Shown: positions 53,137 to 63,720 of the stretch, one piece after another
Layout: every line of letters starts with the position of its first letter
How positions within the stretch are numbered: position 1 is the stretch's first letter
DNA from: Isochrysis galbana
Lineage: Eukaryota; Haptophyta; Isochrysidales; Isochrysidaceae
Direction: 5' to 3'
Assembly (NCBI GenBank): GCA_018136815.1
Contig: CM030941.1
Span: 2,045,582-2,109,581 of the forward strand
DNA: 64,000 bases
Program-made: the position numbers and the translations under genes
Notes under the pieces: model-generated
The model's input: only the letters and a program-made list of their open reading frames with translations
Database searches by the model: none
What the model was told of the DNA's origin: nothing

Positions 53137-54687
53137 TCAGCTGTTGGCCACGCGCCGCTGCGCCTGAGCGATAGCTGTGCGTAACCGATCTGCCGCCGGG
53201 CCTAGATCTTCATCGAGCTGCACTCGTAGAGCCTTGCGTCGCGCACGCGCCTCTTGCCGCGAATCATGGTCCCCGATTCCATCTAGATCCAACGCATCGA
53301 GGCCGAAATTCAGCTTCGCGACTGAGGCTAGGGCATCTGAGGCATCCACAGCGACAGCGCTCACTACCTCGTCTGCCTCGACATCCTCGAAATCAACGCG
53401 ATTCAGTGCGCTAGCGCATGCATTGACCGAGACAGAAGCACGATTCCATTCAGCCTCTAGCTCTTGGAGACGCGAAAGGACGCTTGATTCATCGCGGGCG
53501 TGATGCCCCGTCGATCCGGCTCCTTCCCATCCGCTCGCCATAGGCGCTTTAGACACGCCTGATGCCGAGGATGAGGTAGGTGCATTCATTCTTTCCCCGT
53601 CTCTAGGTGTTAGGTTTTCGCGCCGCAGGTTGACAACTTGGCCTGAATTCTCCATCTCCAACTGGAAACGGTTTTTCTCGAAAAGATACGCGACCACTCG
53701 CCCGTGCTTACCGTTGAGGAGGGCTCCCGTCTCCGAAGTGAGACCACTCACGAGCACACGACTATCTTGCTGCAATCTATCTGCCTTGCCCAGCATTCGA
53801 GCGGCGGAAGTTCCAACATCAGCAGAGGTCTGCCTTTCGCCTGAGCGCTTAGCAGTGGCGTCTTCCCGTGCTAGTCGTGCGGCTCGTCGCTGTTCCTTCA
53901 GCCGCTCCACCTGTGGCAGCATGTAGAGAGAAAGCGCAAATCAAATGCGATAGAGAAGATGCGGCACGACGAGCTCGTCCCGTCTCTCCATGGTAAGAGT
54001 CTGTGGCGTCGCAGCTTGTATGGCGAGCACACCTCCGTCTTGCCGTCAAAGTCCACAGTGCCGCCCGGCGGCGGGTCTCGCGCGGACGCTCCGGATGCCG
54101 ACATGGACGCAAAGGGATCACCTCCAGCAAAGGGAGTGTCACAGAACGTGGTTGCTGCATTAGTCTGGGCTGCTGGCTCGGGCGGTGGCTTGAGCGTTAT
54201 CACGACATCAACTGGCTGATTAGCAAGCAAGACGATCGAGCTGGCGAGCCGATGGTCACCCAGCATGATCTCATCGACCGTGACACAAGATATATCAGCC
54301 GGCGTTGGCAGGCGGCCGGCGTAAAGTCCCACCTGACACAGACGCACACATAGAGCAGAGCGAGGGGGAGACAGGGCTGAGAGAAAACACGAACGCGCGG
54401 ATGAATAGATGCGCAGAGAGAGGGGAGAGGGTGGGGAAGAGGGAGAGAGGAAAAGATGGGGAGGGAGCGCGGGTGAGTATGCAGAGCGCAACGCCATGTT
54501 GGGCAGAAGAGGTGCGTGTGTGTGCGTGCTAGTTGTGTTCGTATGGCTCGCGCACCTTCCTCGAGTATGCCTTGAGGAAGGGCGCGAGCACCGCCTCCTC
54601 AAACGGCCGCTTGAGCAGCTTGGCCGAAAGAGTCATCCTCAGGTGCACTTCACCGCAGCTGACAAGACAGCTGCGCTCTTCGGACAT
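53137..54687 (-). CDS. Conserved-looking 401-residue protein, unrecognised
   Basis: Model: complement(join(53137-53910, 54033-54332, 54556-54687)), all junctions phase 0, donors GTGCGC and GTGTGC. Exon 1 (44 residues) reads RMTLSAKLLKRPFEEAVLAP FLKAYSRK in continuous sense. Exon 2 continues GLYAGRLPTPADISCVTVDE and IVLLANQPVDVVITLKPP, which suggests a compact N-terminal domain. Exon 3 has a charged helix (ERLKEQRRAARLARED), then a ~50-residue SH3-like piece (TGALLNGKHGRVVAYLFEKN, VVNLRRENL), then a helical C-terminus with EARARRKALRVQLDEDL. No catalytic motif is evident. I cannot name the family. It resembles small algal adaptor proteins in layout only. Confidence 0.6.
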
Positions 54688-54719
54688 GGAGCCGCTGAGG
54701 CTGTGCGGCCGGGTGGGCC

Positions 54720-54978
54720 CGATTAGAGAGGGAGAGGAGGGGAGGGAGAGAGGGAGAGGAGAGAGGGGGAGAGGGGGGAGAGGGCGGGGGGGCAAGAGGG
54801 GGGGGGGGAGCGAGAGAGAGACAGAGAGAAGAGAGAAGAGAGAAGAGAGAAGAGAGAAGAGAGAAGAGAGAAGAGAGAAGAGAGAAGAGAGAAGAGAGAA
54901 GAGAGAAGAGAGAGAGAGAAGAGAGAGAGAGAGAGAAAGAGAGAGAGAGCGAGAGAGCGAGAGAGCGAGAGAGCGAAG

Positions 54979-55012
<34 letters not shown>

Positions 55013-55108
55013 CGAAGAGAGAGAGAGAGAGCGAAGAGAGAGAAAGAGCGAAGAGAGAGAGAGAGCGAAGAGAGAGAGAGAGTGAAGAGAGAGAGAGAGA
55101 GAGAGAGT

Positions 55109-55145
<37 letters not shown>
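54720..55145 (+). repeat. Long GA-rich tract (purine microsatellite)
   Basis: GAGAGG units, then GAGAAGAGA repeated about 15 times (54825-54910), then (GA)n with GCGA interruptions to 55144. On the minus strand it is a polypyrimidine tract directly upstream of the 401-residue gene. Confidence 0.9.
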
Positions 55146-55148
<3 letters not shown>

Positions 55149-55263
55149 AATCGGAGTTTGACGTCAAACGGCGAGGTGAAACGTTGGTGAAAGCAGGTTT
55201 TGTTTGTCTACGCCCACTGGGCTCCGGGTTCTCCTACTGGTTTTTCTTTCTCCCTCGCGAGCG

Positions 55264-55491
55264 ATGGCGGTGCGCTTGGTGGGTCAGCGGGTGTGCCGCG
55301 CAAGTCGGTTCGCCTGCACCTGCACCCACCTGACCCACTCCATCACTCTCGCCCACACCCCACGAACGCAGGCCGATGCGGACGATGCGAGCAAGAAGTG
55401 GCGCATGGATTGGACAAAGCCACACAAGACCGCGCTGACCTCAATGCTGTTTGCTGCTGCTCTGGCTGCTCCCTGGCAGACAGCGCGATAA
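55264..55491 (+). CDS. Possible very small gene, 48 residues if spliced
   Basis: ATG at 55264 opens a 75-residue frame. If the intron 55291-55371 (GTGTGC...CGCAG) is removed, the product reads MAVRLVGQR then ADADDASKKWRMDWTKPHKT and a hydrophobic end LTSMLFAAALAAPW. This could be a small membrane-anchored or mitochondrial peptide. No homolog is recognised, and the frame could be chance. The 3' end holds a 20-bp duplication (GACAGCGCGATAATCG). Confidence 0.25.
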   Translation: MAVRLVGQRVCRASRFACTCTHLTHSITLAHTPRTQADADDASKKWRMDWTKPHKTALTSMLFAAALAAPWQTAR

Positions 55492-56515
55492 TCGCAGACA
55501 GCGCGATAATCGGTCGCCATCGCTCTGCTTCGGATTCGGATTCGAGCGGGGAGAGACGAGGGGAAATCTTCCCCCGGTCCCACGATAAAAATGTGGGTCT
55601 CCGGATCAACAAGATTTTTTTCAACCCACAACTACAACCAAGTCTCCCCACCTGTACAGTCATTGGACTCCTGGCGGGGAGGAGGCCCAAAGCGCCGCGC
55701 TAGCGCTAGCCGCCGGTGCCGCTCGCGACGGAGTGGTTCAGAGCCCTTTGGCTACGCTCGACCCGACAGGCTATGCATTGACCAAGAATGGCCATGATCC
55801 CCAAAGATGCGTCGGGCGCTTACCGCCACTACCAACATTTAAACTCGGCCGTGTAGCTCACGACGGACGAGGCGGCCGGGTACCCTCGACGTCGGCCCCT
55901 CGCCAGAGTGTTAAGATAGCACGAGCACACACAGCCACAGACACCCACATAGACACACACACACGTGGGATGAGTCAAGCCCCCCCCTCCCCCCTAGTTG
56001 ATGACGTATCATCTAGCCGCCGACTGTTGCACGTCGGCGACCTTCGCCCTCCGTAGAAGCATTCCCGCCGGTGCTGACGAGCCGCTACTCGTCGAATATT
56101 AGCCAATGGCATGGGTTTGGATGGGCGACTGCATGGCCGAGTGAAGGCGCGCCGGACACACCAATCCCAACGGGATGGCGTCATCGCGCCAAGCGTTCAC
56201 AACCTGCCACGCGGTACAGAAGACGGACGGGATGGCACGGTGGTCGACCAAGGCAACTAGGCTGATGCCAGTTCAGGTTCCGTCTCCGTGCGATCTCTGA
56301 AGGCCCTCGCGTGCGCCCTCGAAATAGCAAGCGTTCAAGGCAGCCGCCCCCTTGGCTCTCCGCAGCGTGGGACGCCAACGCAAGAGCCGGTGGGGTGAGA
56401 GGCCTCGTCTACGTACTGAGTAGGCCAATAGGGGGCCACTATCAGTCCAACCCAGAAGCGCTGGGTGCCACCCTCGCGCGCAAGCGGGCGTGGAGAGAGA
56501 CGGGTGGTGAGTAGT
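55492..56515. other. Intergenic region downstream of GLDC; no gene seen
   Basis: Contains a T-run at 55613-55621 and CTGGCGGGGAGGAGGCC with AAGCGCCGCGCTAGCGC (55670-55710). That matches GGCGGGGAGGAGGGCCAAAG at 7671-7700, so part is a dispersed repeat. The rest shows only short frames. Confidence 0.4.
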
Positions 56516-59500
56516 TCAGGCGGCTTGCTCCATCGAGTCCTCTACCTCGATGAAGACCTCCATCGGCGGGCACGAGCAGACCAGGTTGCGGTCGCCATAC
56601 GTGTCGTTGACGCGCGAGGTGGTCGGCCAGAACTTCTCCTGGCGCAAGTTGACAACCGGGTAGGCGGCCTTCGCGCGCGGGTATGGTCGGTCCCACTTCT
56701 CACCCATACAGACGGCCATCGTGTGCGGCGCGTTCTTGAGCACGTTATTTTCGCGCGGCTGGACACCCGACTCGATCTCGGCGATCTCCTTGCGGATGTT
56801 GATGAGCGCGTCAACAAAGCGGTCGAGTTCTGCCTTGTCCTCCGACTCGGTAGGCTCGATCATGATGGTGCCCGCGACGGGCCACGACATGGTGGGCGCG
56901 TGAAAGTTGTAGTCGGCGAGGCGCTTTGCAACGTCCGCCTCACTGATCCCAGCCGACGCCTTGAACTCGCGCAGGTCGAGGATGAACTCGTGCGCGCACA
57001 TGCCGGTCTTGCCGGTGAAGAGCACCTTGTAGTGGCCCGAGAGACGGGCGGCCATGTAGTTGGCATTCAGGATGGCCACTTGCGTTGCCTTCTTCAAGCC
57101 GGCGGCGCCCATCATGGCGCAGTACATCCAGGAGATGGGCAGGATGGAGGCGGAGCCCCACGGGGCTGCCGCGACAGGGCCAAAGGACTGGGCGCCACCC
57201 GTCTCGATGACGGGGTGGTTGGGTAGGAAAGGCTTGAGGTGGGCGGCGCAGCCGATGGGGCCGACGCCTGGGCCGCCGCCACCATGCGGGATGCAGAACG
57301 TCTTGTGCAGGTTGAGGTGGCACACATCAGCCCCGAAGTAGCCGGGCCCGCAGAGGCCGACCTGTGCGTTCATGTTGGCGCCGTCCATGTAGACCTGGCC
57401 GCCGTTATCATGGATGGTGTGGCAGATTTCGACGATGGTCTCCTCGAAGACGCCGTGAGTGGAGGGGTAGGTTATCATTAGCGCCGAGAGCTTGTCCGCG
57501 TGCTTCTCGGCCTTCGCCTTGAGGTCGGCCATGTCGACGTTGCCCTCGGCGTCGCAGCCAACGGGCACGATGCGCATGCCGCACATGGCGGCCGAGGCGG
57601 GGTTCGTGCCGTGCGCCGAGACAGGGATGAGGCAGACATTGCGGTCGCCTTGGCCAATGGACTCCTGGTAGGCCCGGATGGCACGCAGCCCCGCGTACTC
57701 GCCGGTGGCCCCCGAGTTGGGCTGGAGCGACATACCCGGGAAGCCAGTGATCTCGCAGAGCATCTGCTCGAGCGAGTCGATCATCGCCTTGTAGCCCATG
57801 GTTTGCTCGGGTGGCGCGAAAGGGTGGATGCCGTTTATCTTAGGCCACGTGATCGGGATCATTTCGGAGGTGGCGTTGAGCTTCATCGTGCATGAGCCCA
57901 GAGGAATCATGCAGTGGACCATGGAAAGATCGCGTGAGGCCAGCTTGAAGATATAGCGCAGCAGCTGGTGCTCCGACTGGTGCTGCGAGAATACAGGGTG
58001 CGTCATGAACTCGGAGGTACGTGTGAGCGCGTCGGGCAACGCTGGCACCTCGGCGGTGAGCAAGTCGTCAGCGCTGAAGGCAGGAGCCGCGCCGCCGTTG
58101 AAGGCACGCCATGCGGCCTCGAGGTCGGCGAGACTGGTCGTCTCGTCGGTGGCAAGCGTGATTGTCGAGTCGTCGAGCTTGCGGAAGTTGATGCCCTCCT
58201 GTACGCCGGCGGCGAGCACCTCGTCGACCGTCTTGCCGGGCGGCGGCGAGACGCGCACCGTGTCGAAGAAGGGCGTGTCGGGCGAGGTGCAGCCGAGCTT
58301 GAGGAGGCCGGCGCGCAGCATAGTGGCCGACTTGTGGCAGTGGGACGCGATGTCCTTGAGTCCCTCTGGGCCGTGGTACATGCCGTAGAGCGCAGCAATG
58401 TTGGCGAGAAGAGCCTGCGCCGTGCAAATGTTCGACGTGGCCTTGTCGCGCCGGATGTGCTGCTCGCGTGTCTGCATGGCCATGCGGTAGGCGGGCTTGC
58501 CCTGAGCATCGATGGAGAGGCCAATGATGCGGCCGGGCATCTTGCGCGCGAGCGACTGCGAGGTGGCAAGGAAGCCGGCGTGCGGCCCGCCGAAGCCAAG
58601 CGGCACGCCAAAGCGCTGCGCTGAGCCAACTGTGATGTCGGCACCCCACTCGCCCGGTGGTGCAAGCTGCGTGAGCGAGAGCAGGTCGGCGGCGACGGCC
58701 AGCTTGGCGCCCTGCTTGTGCAGCTTATCGGCGAAGGAGGCGTACGAGTGTACCGTGCCGTCGGTCGCCGGGTACTGCACAAGCGCGCCGCAGAGGTTGT
58801 CGGGCGCCTCAAAGGTCTCAAAGTCGCCCTCGACGATGGTGATGCCGTGGCCCGCTGCACGCGTGCTAACGACCGCCTTGGTTTGCGGGTGAACGCGCTT
58901 GTCGACAAAGAAGACAGGCTTGCCCGAGGCGCCGCCATAGATCATCGCCATCGCCTCGGCCGCGGCCGTCGACTGCGGGCGGAGGGGTGGGCGGAAGGCG
59001 GATGAGGCAGGGGGGAGGGTAGCAGCCGCCATGCAGGCGCCGGGCGTGCGCGGCCAAACGGTGGCGCACCTCATCCAGGAGTGAGGAGTTGCAGAGCTCC
59101 ATCGCGGTGAGGTCAGCGACCATGGTCTGAAAGTTCATCAGCGACTCGAGCCGTCCCTGCGACACCTCCGGCTGGTATGGCGTGTACTGGGTGTACCACC
59201 CTGGGTTCTCGAGGACGTTGCGCAGGATGACTGCGGGCGTCTTGCAGTCGTGGTAGCCCATACCCATCATGGAACGGAGGACGCGGTTGGGCGCGATGAG
59301 ACGCTCCAGCTCTGACAACGCCTCCGTCTCCGAGAGCCCGCGCGAGTACGGGCCCAGGTCGAGAGGCCTGTCGAGAAGGATGCCAGCAGGGACTGTCGCC
59401 GAGATCATCTCGTCGAGCGAGCTCTTGCCAACGGTGGCGAGCATCTCGCTCATCTCGGAGTCGCGCGGGCCGAGGTGTCGCGGCGCGAACGAGTCGCGCG

Positions 59501-59573
59501 GCGCCAGCGCACGCGCAGCGCTGCTCAGCCCCCGGCGGGGGGCGCGGCGGAGCAGGGCGGCGGCGGCCCTCAT
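56516..59573 (-). CDS. GLDC: Glycine dehydrogenase (decarboxylating), P-protein of the glycine cleavage system, mitochondrial
   Basis: Model: complement(join(56516-58972, 59070-59573)), 986 residues, in the usual range for the homodimeric P-protein. It decarboxylates glycine using pyridoxal phosphate and passes the aminomethyl group to the H-protein lipoyl arm, the key step of photorespiratory and one-carbon glycine breakdown. The intron falls inside the conserved [15 protein letters not shown] motif. The N-terminus [20 protein letters not shown] is a typical mitochondrial presequence. The Schiff-base lysine is K725 in [18 protein letters not shown]. Other family marks are [35 protein letters not shown] and [10 protein letters not shown]. 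The first Met in frame is used. Transcription diverges from the NT-C2 gene 656 bp away. Confidence 0.95.
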
Positions 59574-60229
59574 GGCAGCTGCGGCGGCGGCGGCGAGGGG
59601 AGGAGGGGGGAGGGGGAGAGGGGAGGGGGCGTGGAGGGAGCGGAGAGAATCTCGAGGGGAGGGTGCCAGAGAGGGAAGAGAGAGCGCCCAAGCACGTTAG
59701 AGAGGCGTGGGGATGGTGAGGCTCAGAGTTGGCGAGCCCCAAGGGTTGAGTACTTTAGAGAGTCCATTGTGGGAAAAGGGGGTGAGGGCGGGGAGGAAGC
59801 GCGGGTGCGGCGGCGGCGGCTCGTTTGGGCGGAGGAAGCGAGGAGAGAGAGAGGTGGGGAGGTGGAGGGAGGTGGAGAAGGAAGCTGCTGCCCCCGGGGG
59901 GGGGGAGGATGTCTGGGCGCCGACCACCTTCCCCCTCTTCCCCCTCCCCCCCACCCTCCCCCTCTCCCCATGGGGCTGCTCCCACGGTATTTTTTTACCT
60001 CCTACCACAGTTTTCTTGTCGCCGCCTCTCCCCTCCCCTCCCCATCCCTCTCGCTCCCCGCCCCCCCATTCTTTTCTAACATCTAAGTCGAGGACGGCCT
60101 CCGCCCGCCGGCGCTCGCTCTTCTCCCCGCGCGCCGCTGCCCCGCCCCCCCTTCTCTCTCTTCTCTCCCCCCCACGCCCAAACTCTCCCCCCCTCCCCTC
60201 CCCTCCCACGGCCCTGTAGCGCTACAGCT
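59574..60229. promoter_or_regulatory. Shared upstream region of the divergent GLDC and NT-C2 genes
   Basis: 656 bp between two divergent start codons. It is strongly strand-asymmetric, with a GGA-rich left half (59590-59900) and a CCT-rich right half (59925-60215). No TATA-like or other named element stands out. Calling it a promoter is inference from the layout. Confidence 0.4.
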
Positions 60230-62752
60230 ATGCCCTCTGTCCTCTCCGCCGCCTCGGCGCTCAAGGCGTCCTCTCGCCTCCGCCCCGGATCAAAGGTGCG
60301 GCACGTGGGCCGATCGCGCTCCAAGTTTGCATTCGAGGCGAGCGCCATCTCCGCCTCACAGCTGCCCGAGCGCCTCGACGCCGGCTCGCAGGAGCTCGTA
60401 GTCCAGCTCGCGCGAGGGCCCAAGATTGCGCAGGCGAGCATCGACGTGCCCGGCGGTCGGCCTGAGGGTGGCTGCGCCGTGTGGGGCGCGCAGAAGCTGA
60501 GCTTTGTTGCGACACTCTACTCGAGCAAGACAGGCAAGTCCTACTCAGACAAGCGCTACCGCGCCACACTGCTCGCCGCCAAGCCTGCCGCCTTTGGCAC
60601 ATCCAAGCGCGCGCTGCGCGAGATCGGGCACGCCGACTTCAACGTTGCTGACTACGCTGGCAAGGCGGAGCCAGCACGTGTCGTTTTGAGCGTGCCGGTA
60701 GGCAAGTCCAAGTCCAAGAGCTCGCGCGGCAGCGGCGGCGCCTCCGCCATCGAGCTCGTCTTCACGCTCAGCGCGTCGCACTTGGGCACGGCCGACGCCG
60801 ATGACGACGACGACGATATGTCCATCTCGAGCGCCATCAGCGGCTTCTCCAACGGCTCTTCCCTCCGCACCGGCTCGGAAGCGCCATCCGAGTCGATGTA
60901 CGAGCAGGATCTCGACGGCTTCGTTGAGGACTCGAGCCATAGGCACTCGGGAGTCGGTCCCGAGTCGAGCGCGGGTAAGCGGTGGTCGGGCGTGTCGGGC
61001 CTCAACGCGGCTCGCACCGCTATTCCCGCCGTGCCGTCGCACCAAGCTGGCGGCATGAGCGCGGCCGAGGTCATCGCTGCGCGGCAAAACGTTGCCATTG
61101 GGGCCGGAGCTGTCACCTTAGCGTGCAGCTGCTATACGGCTGCCAAGGCGGAACCTCAGAGCAGGAGCCTGTGGGGCGACGAAGACGACGCAACTCCGGG
61201 TGCCGACGGCGGGCTGCAGCCGGCTTCCGGGAGCAGCAATCCGTTTGATACGGGACCTCCGTCCCACAACCCGTTCGACAAGGAGCCCGCTTCGTCCAAC
61301 ACTAGGGAGGGCAGCTGCGTCGCCGTCGACGACGTGGAGGGGGCCATGACGGCAGCGGCGGCCACCGCCGCCACGCGCGCGGTCCTGAGCAGGCCAGCAG
61401 CGCGCGAGGATGAACCCCCTCGCGACCGGCTCAATGGCGAGGACGGCGCGCGCGAGCAAATCCGTCAGCTGCGGGGCATACGAGAAGGGCTGGAGGAGCG
61501 GCTACAGAGCATGAAGAAGTCAAGCGCATTCACCAAGACGCGGCCAGTCCGCACGCAACCGGCCGAGTCGGTCAGTCCCGCTGCCGCGCCCGACGAGGTT
61601 GCGCACGGGCCGGCCGGCCCGCGCGCCGAGCCGGCGGAAGAGGAGGAGAGCGCCGAGCCGAGCGCCGAGCCGAGCGCAGCCGCCTCGCAAGTTTCTCCGC
61701 CGCGCGCCCAGGCAGCCTTCTCACGCGCCGACACTGCCGCCCGTGGCACCGGCCCTTCGCCCGAAATGAGAGGTTCATGGGCGCATGTAGAGCGACGGTC
61801 GGGCGATAAGGCGTCGCTCGATGCTACCGTCGCGCCGCCTACGATCAGCACGCAACCTAGCCGAGCAGAGCAGTTGAAGGCACAGTTCACATGGATGGCG
61901 CAGCAGCTCGAGGCGTCGCGCGCCGAGGCCAAGGCTGCCTGCGCCGAGCGCGACGAACTCTGGCAGGCTCTCAAGGAGAGTCGCGAGAAGGAGAGCCGGC
62001 GGTTCAAGGACGCCAGCGCGGCGGCGGCAGCCGAGCTGGCTGCGCTGCGAGAGCAGGTAACCACGTTGATGAGAGAGGCGGAAGACCTTCAGCGGCGCGA
62101 GCGTGCGGCGGTGGAGCGCGCGGAGGCCGCCAAGGAGGAGGCCAAGGCGGCGCTATCAGAGCGTGACGCGCTGATTCAAGCTGCCCAGCAAGGCGAAGGG
62201 GCCGAGGCCGCCAAGGAGGCGGCAATGGGCGAGATCTTCGCGCTACGCGACGACGTTGAGTCTCTGCATGAGGAGCTCGAGGCGGCGGCCGAGCGAGAGC
62301 GCATCGCGGCTAATCGCGCCGCGAAGGCGGAGTCCGAGGCGGCGCAAGCGCGCCACGAGCTCAAGGAGGCTCTGACAAATTGCGAGCAGCGGATCAATGA
62401 GTGCGAGAGGGAGTGCGAGCAGCGGATCGAGCATGGCGCTACCGCCAGCGCAAGCAATTCCAACTTGGAGGAGCAGTGCGCACAGTTGTCGGTAGAGTTG
62501 GTCGAGACCAAGCTCGCTGCGGCACAGTACGCCTATGAGCGAGACCTTGCTAAGCAGCGGCACCTCAAGGCGCGCGCAGGTGGCACCCAAGTCGCAGAGC
62601 AGCTTACGACGATGGAGGTGCGCTACGAGGATTTGCGGCGGAGATATGACACCGACATGCGCGGCATGATCGACCTCAAGCTGCAGTGTGCAGAGGCGTG
62701 CGCCCGGATCACGGAGCTCGAGGACCATTTGGCGGCAGTCCGTCGCAGGTGA
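60230..62752 (+). CDS. NT-C2 domain and coiled-coil protein
   Basis: Intronless, 840 residues. Residues ~20-185 fit an N-terminal C2 (NT-C2, EEIG1/EHBP1-type) domain. A basic start KVRHVGRSRSKFAFEASAIS is followed by VVQLARGPKIAQASI, then a central KLSFVATLYSSKTGKSYSDK, then EIGHADFNVADYAGK and VVLSVPVGKS, ending in a strand like ELVFTLSASHLG. Residues ~190-540 are low-complexity, with two NPFD-type motifs (SNPFDTG, HNPFDKE) that could bind EH domains. Residues ~545-835 are a long coiled coil (EQLKAQFTWMAQQLEASRAE ... ITELEDHLAAVRRR). Proteins of this layout often link membranes to actin or trafficking machinery. The specific role here is unknown. Confidence 0.75.
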   Translation: MPSVLSAASALKASSRLRPGSKVRHVGRSRSKFAFEASAISASQLPERLDAGSQELVVQLARGPKIAQASIDVPGGRPEGGCAVWGAQKLSFVATLYSSKTGKSYSDKRYRATLLAAKPAAFGTSKRALREIGHADFNVADYAGKAEPARVVLSVPVGKSKSKSSRGSGGASAIELVFTLSASHLGTADADDDDDDMSISSAISGFSNGSSLRTGSEAPSESMYEQDLDGFVEDSSHRHSGVGPESSAGKRWSGVSGLNAARTAIPAVPSHQAGGMSAAEVIAARQNVAIGAGAVTLACSCYTAAKAEPQSRSLWGDEDDATPGADGGLQPASGSSNPFDTGPPSHNPFDKEPASSNTREGSCVAVDDVEGAMTAAAATAATRAVLSRPAAREDEPPRDRLNGEDGAREQIRQLRGIREGLEERLQSMKKSSAFTKTRPVRTQPAESVSPAAAPDEVAHGPAGPRAEPAEEEESAEPSAEPSAAASQVSPPRAQAAFSRADTAARGTGPSPEMRGSWAHVERRSGDKASLDATVAPPTISTQPSRAEQLKAQFTWMAQQLEASRAEAKAACAERDELWQALKESREKESRRFKDASAAAAAELAALREQVTTLMREAEDLQRRERAAVERAEAAKEEAKAALSERDALIQAAQQGEGAEAAKEAAMGEIFALRDDVESLHEELEAAAERERIAANRAAKAESEAAQARHELKEALTNCEQRINECERECEQRIEHGATASASNSNLEEQCAQLSVELVETKLAAAQYAYERDLAKQRHLKARAGGTQVAEQLTTMEVRYEDLRRRYDTDMRGMIDLKLQCAEACARITELEDHLAAVRRR

Positions 62753-63573
62753 GCGGCAGAAGTGCCACAAGCGTGGGCACCACTGAGTACACGGCGACAG
62801 AGGAGCGCCACCTGCGCGTGACAAGAGGCGCAGGGAGCCCATGGCGGTGGGAAGCCCCAGATGCGAATCGCATTGAGGGGGTGCTGCGGAGCGAGCCTAA
62901 TCCTCACTGGGAAAACGGGCAACATCATCCCGACCTGCGCGGAGCACGCCACGGTCAACATTGGCGAGAAGGATGGTGGCCCGGCGAGCGCTGAACATCT
63001 CAGACAAGGACACGGAGAGAGTCTTGAACGTTTCTCTTTAGTGACAGTCCCTCTCCCCCCCCCCCGCGGTTTTTCCGTTGCGCGGACGGTTCTTAAGGTC
63101 GCGTACCCTCGGGGTCCGTCTTTCCTTGTTCTCTCGTGTTTCCCATCCCTCGTTTCTCATCTGTTCCACCCCTTTCTTCCCTGATTGTTCTCGTTCCCCC
63201 GGTATGTTTTCCCTCTCGTTCTAGTCCGTCCTTCGCCTTTTGTCATAGTCTCCAAGTCGCCTTGAGCGCCCCCCGGCCTGCCACTGCAGTTGCCCCATGT
63301 GAGCCCCTGGTCGTGTGTGCTGAGTCGAGCTCCACGCCCGCGTCCTCGACCCCTCTCCCAGTGCCGTGATCCCTTGTCCTGCTCCAATTGTTCGCGTGTG
63401 GGCTTCCCTTCGGTTCAACATTCCTCTTGCATCATGAGCATAGATGCTCCATTAGGCTGATATTAGATCCTGATATCATGATATTAGGTCCTCTAGACCT
63501 GTTGGCCTGATATAAGGTATATATAAGGATAAGGTCATGACGAGGTCAGGCGAGTATACAAATAATTAAATAA
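62753..63573. other. 3' flank of the NT-C2 gene; no gene assigned
   Basis: A short frame at 62900-63000 (TGNIIPTCAEHATVNIGEKD) looks coding-like but is not connected to anything. 63430-63540 has repeated GATATTAGGTCC/CTGATATAAGG units, an AT-richer direct repeat. Confidence 0.35.
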
Positions 63574-63720
63574 ACCTTTTTAATAGTCTCACCCCACACG
63601 CGGCCGTGGACCCTCTGCTTTCTTCAAGAAAGCAGCAAAAACTTCCTACACCCCCGCACTCCCCCACTCCCCCGGCGGCCCTCCCCCACGGTCAACGAGA
63701 AGAAGTACGCCAACTCTTGG
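63574..63720 (-). repeat. SINE-like element copy, diverged
   Basis: AAACCTTTTTAATAGTCTCA then CACGCGGCCGTGGACCC, CTTCCTACACCCCCGCAC and a GGCGGCCCTCC end. Matches 7780-7900 and, inverted, 35220-35355. Confidence 0.45.

Noticed and set aside
56465-58624. Plus-strand ORFs opposite GLDC
   Set aside because: Antisense shadows of a highly conserved glycine dehydrogenase gene with GC-rich codons.
59475-60219. Long frames (170-203 codons) in the GLDC/NT-C2 intergenic region
   Set aside because: Low-complexity Gly/Arg or Pro/Ser text from strand-asymmetric GGA/CCT tracts.
62861-63184. Short plus-strand ORF after the NT-C2 gene
   Set aside because: Only ~35 residues look coding-like, with no splice connection or domain.
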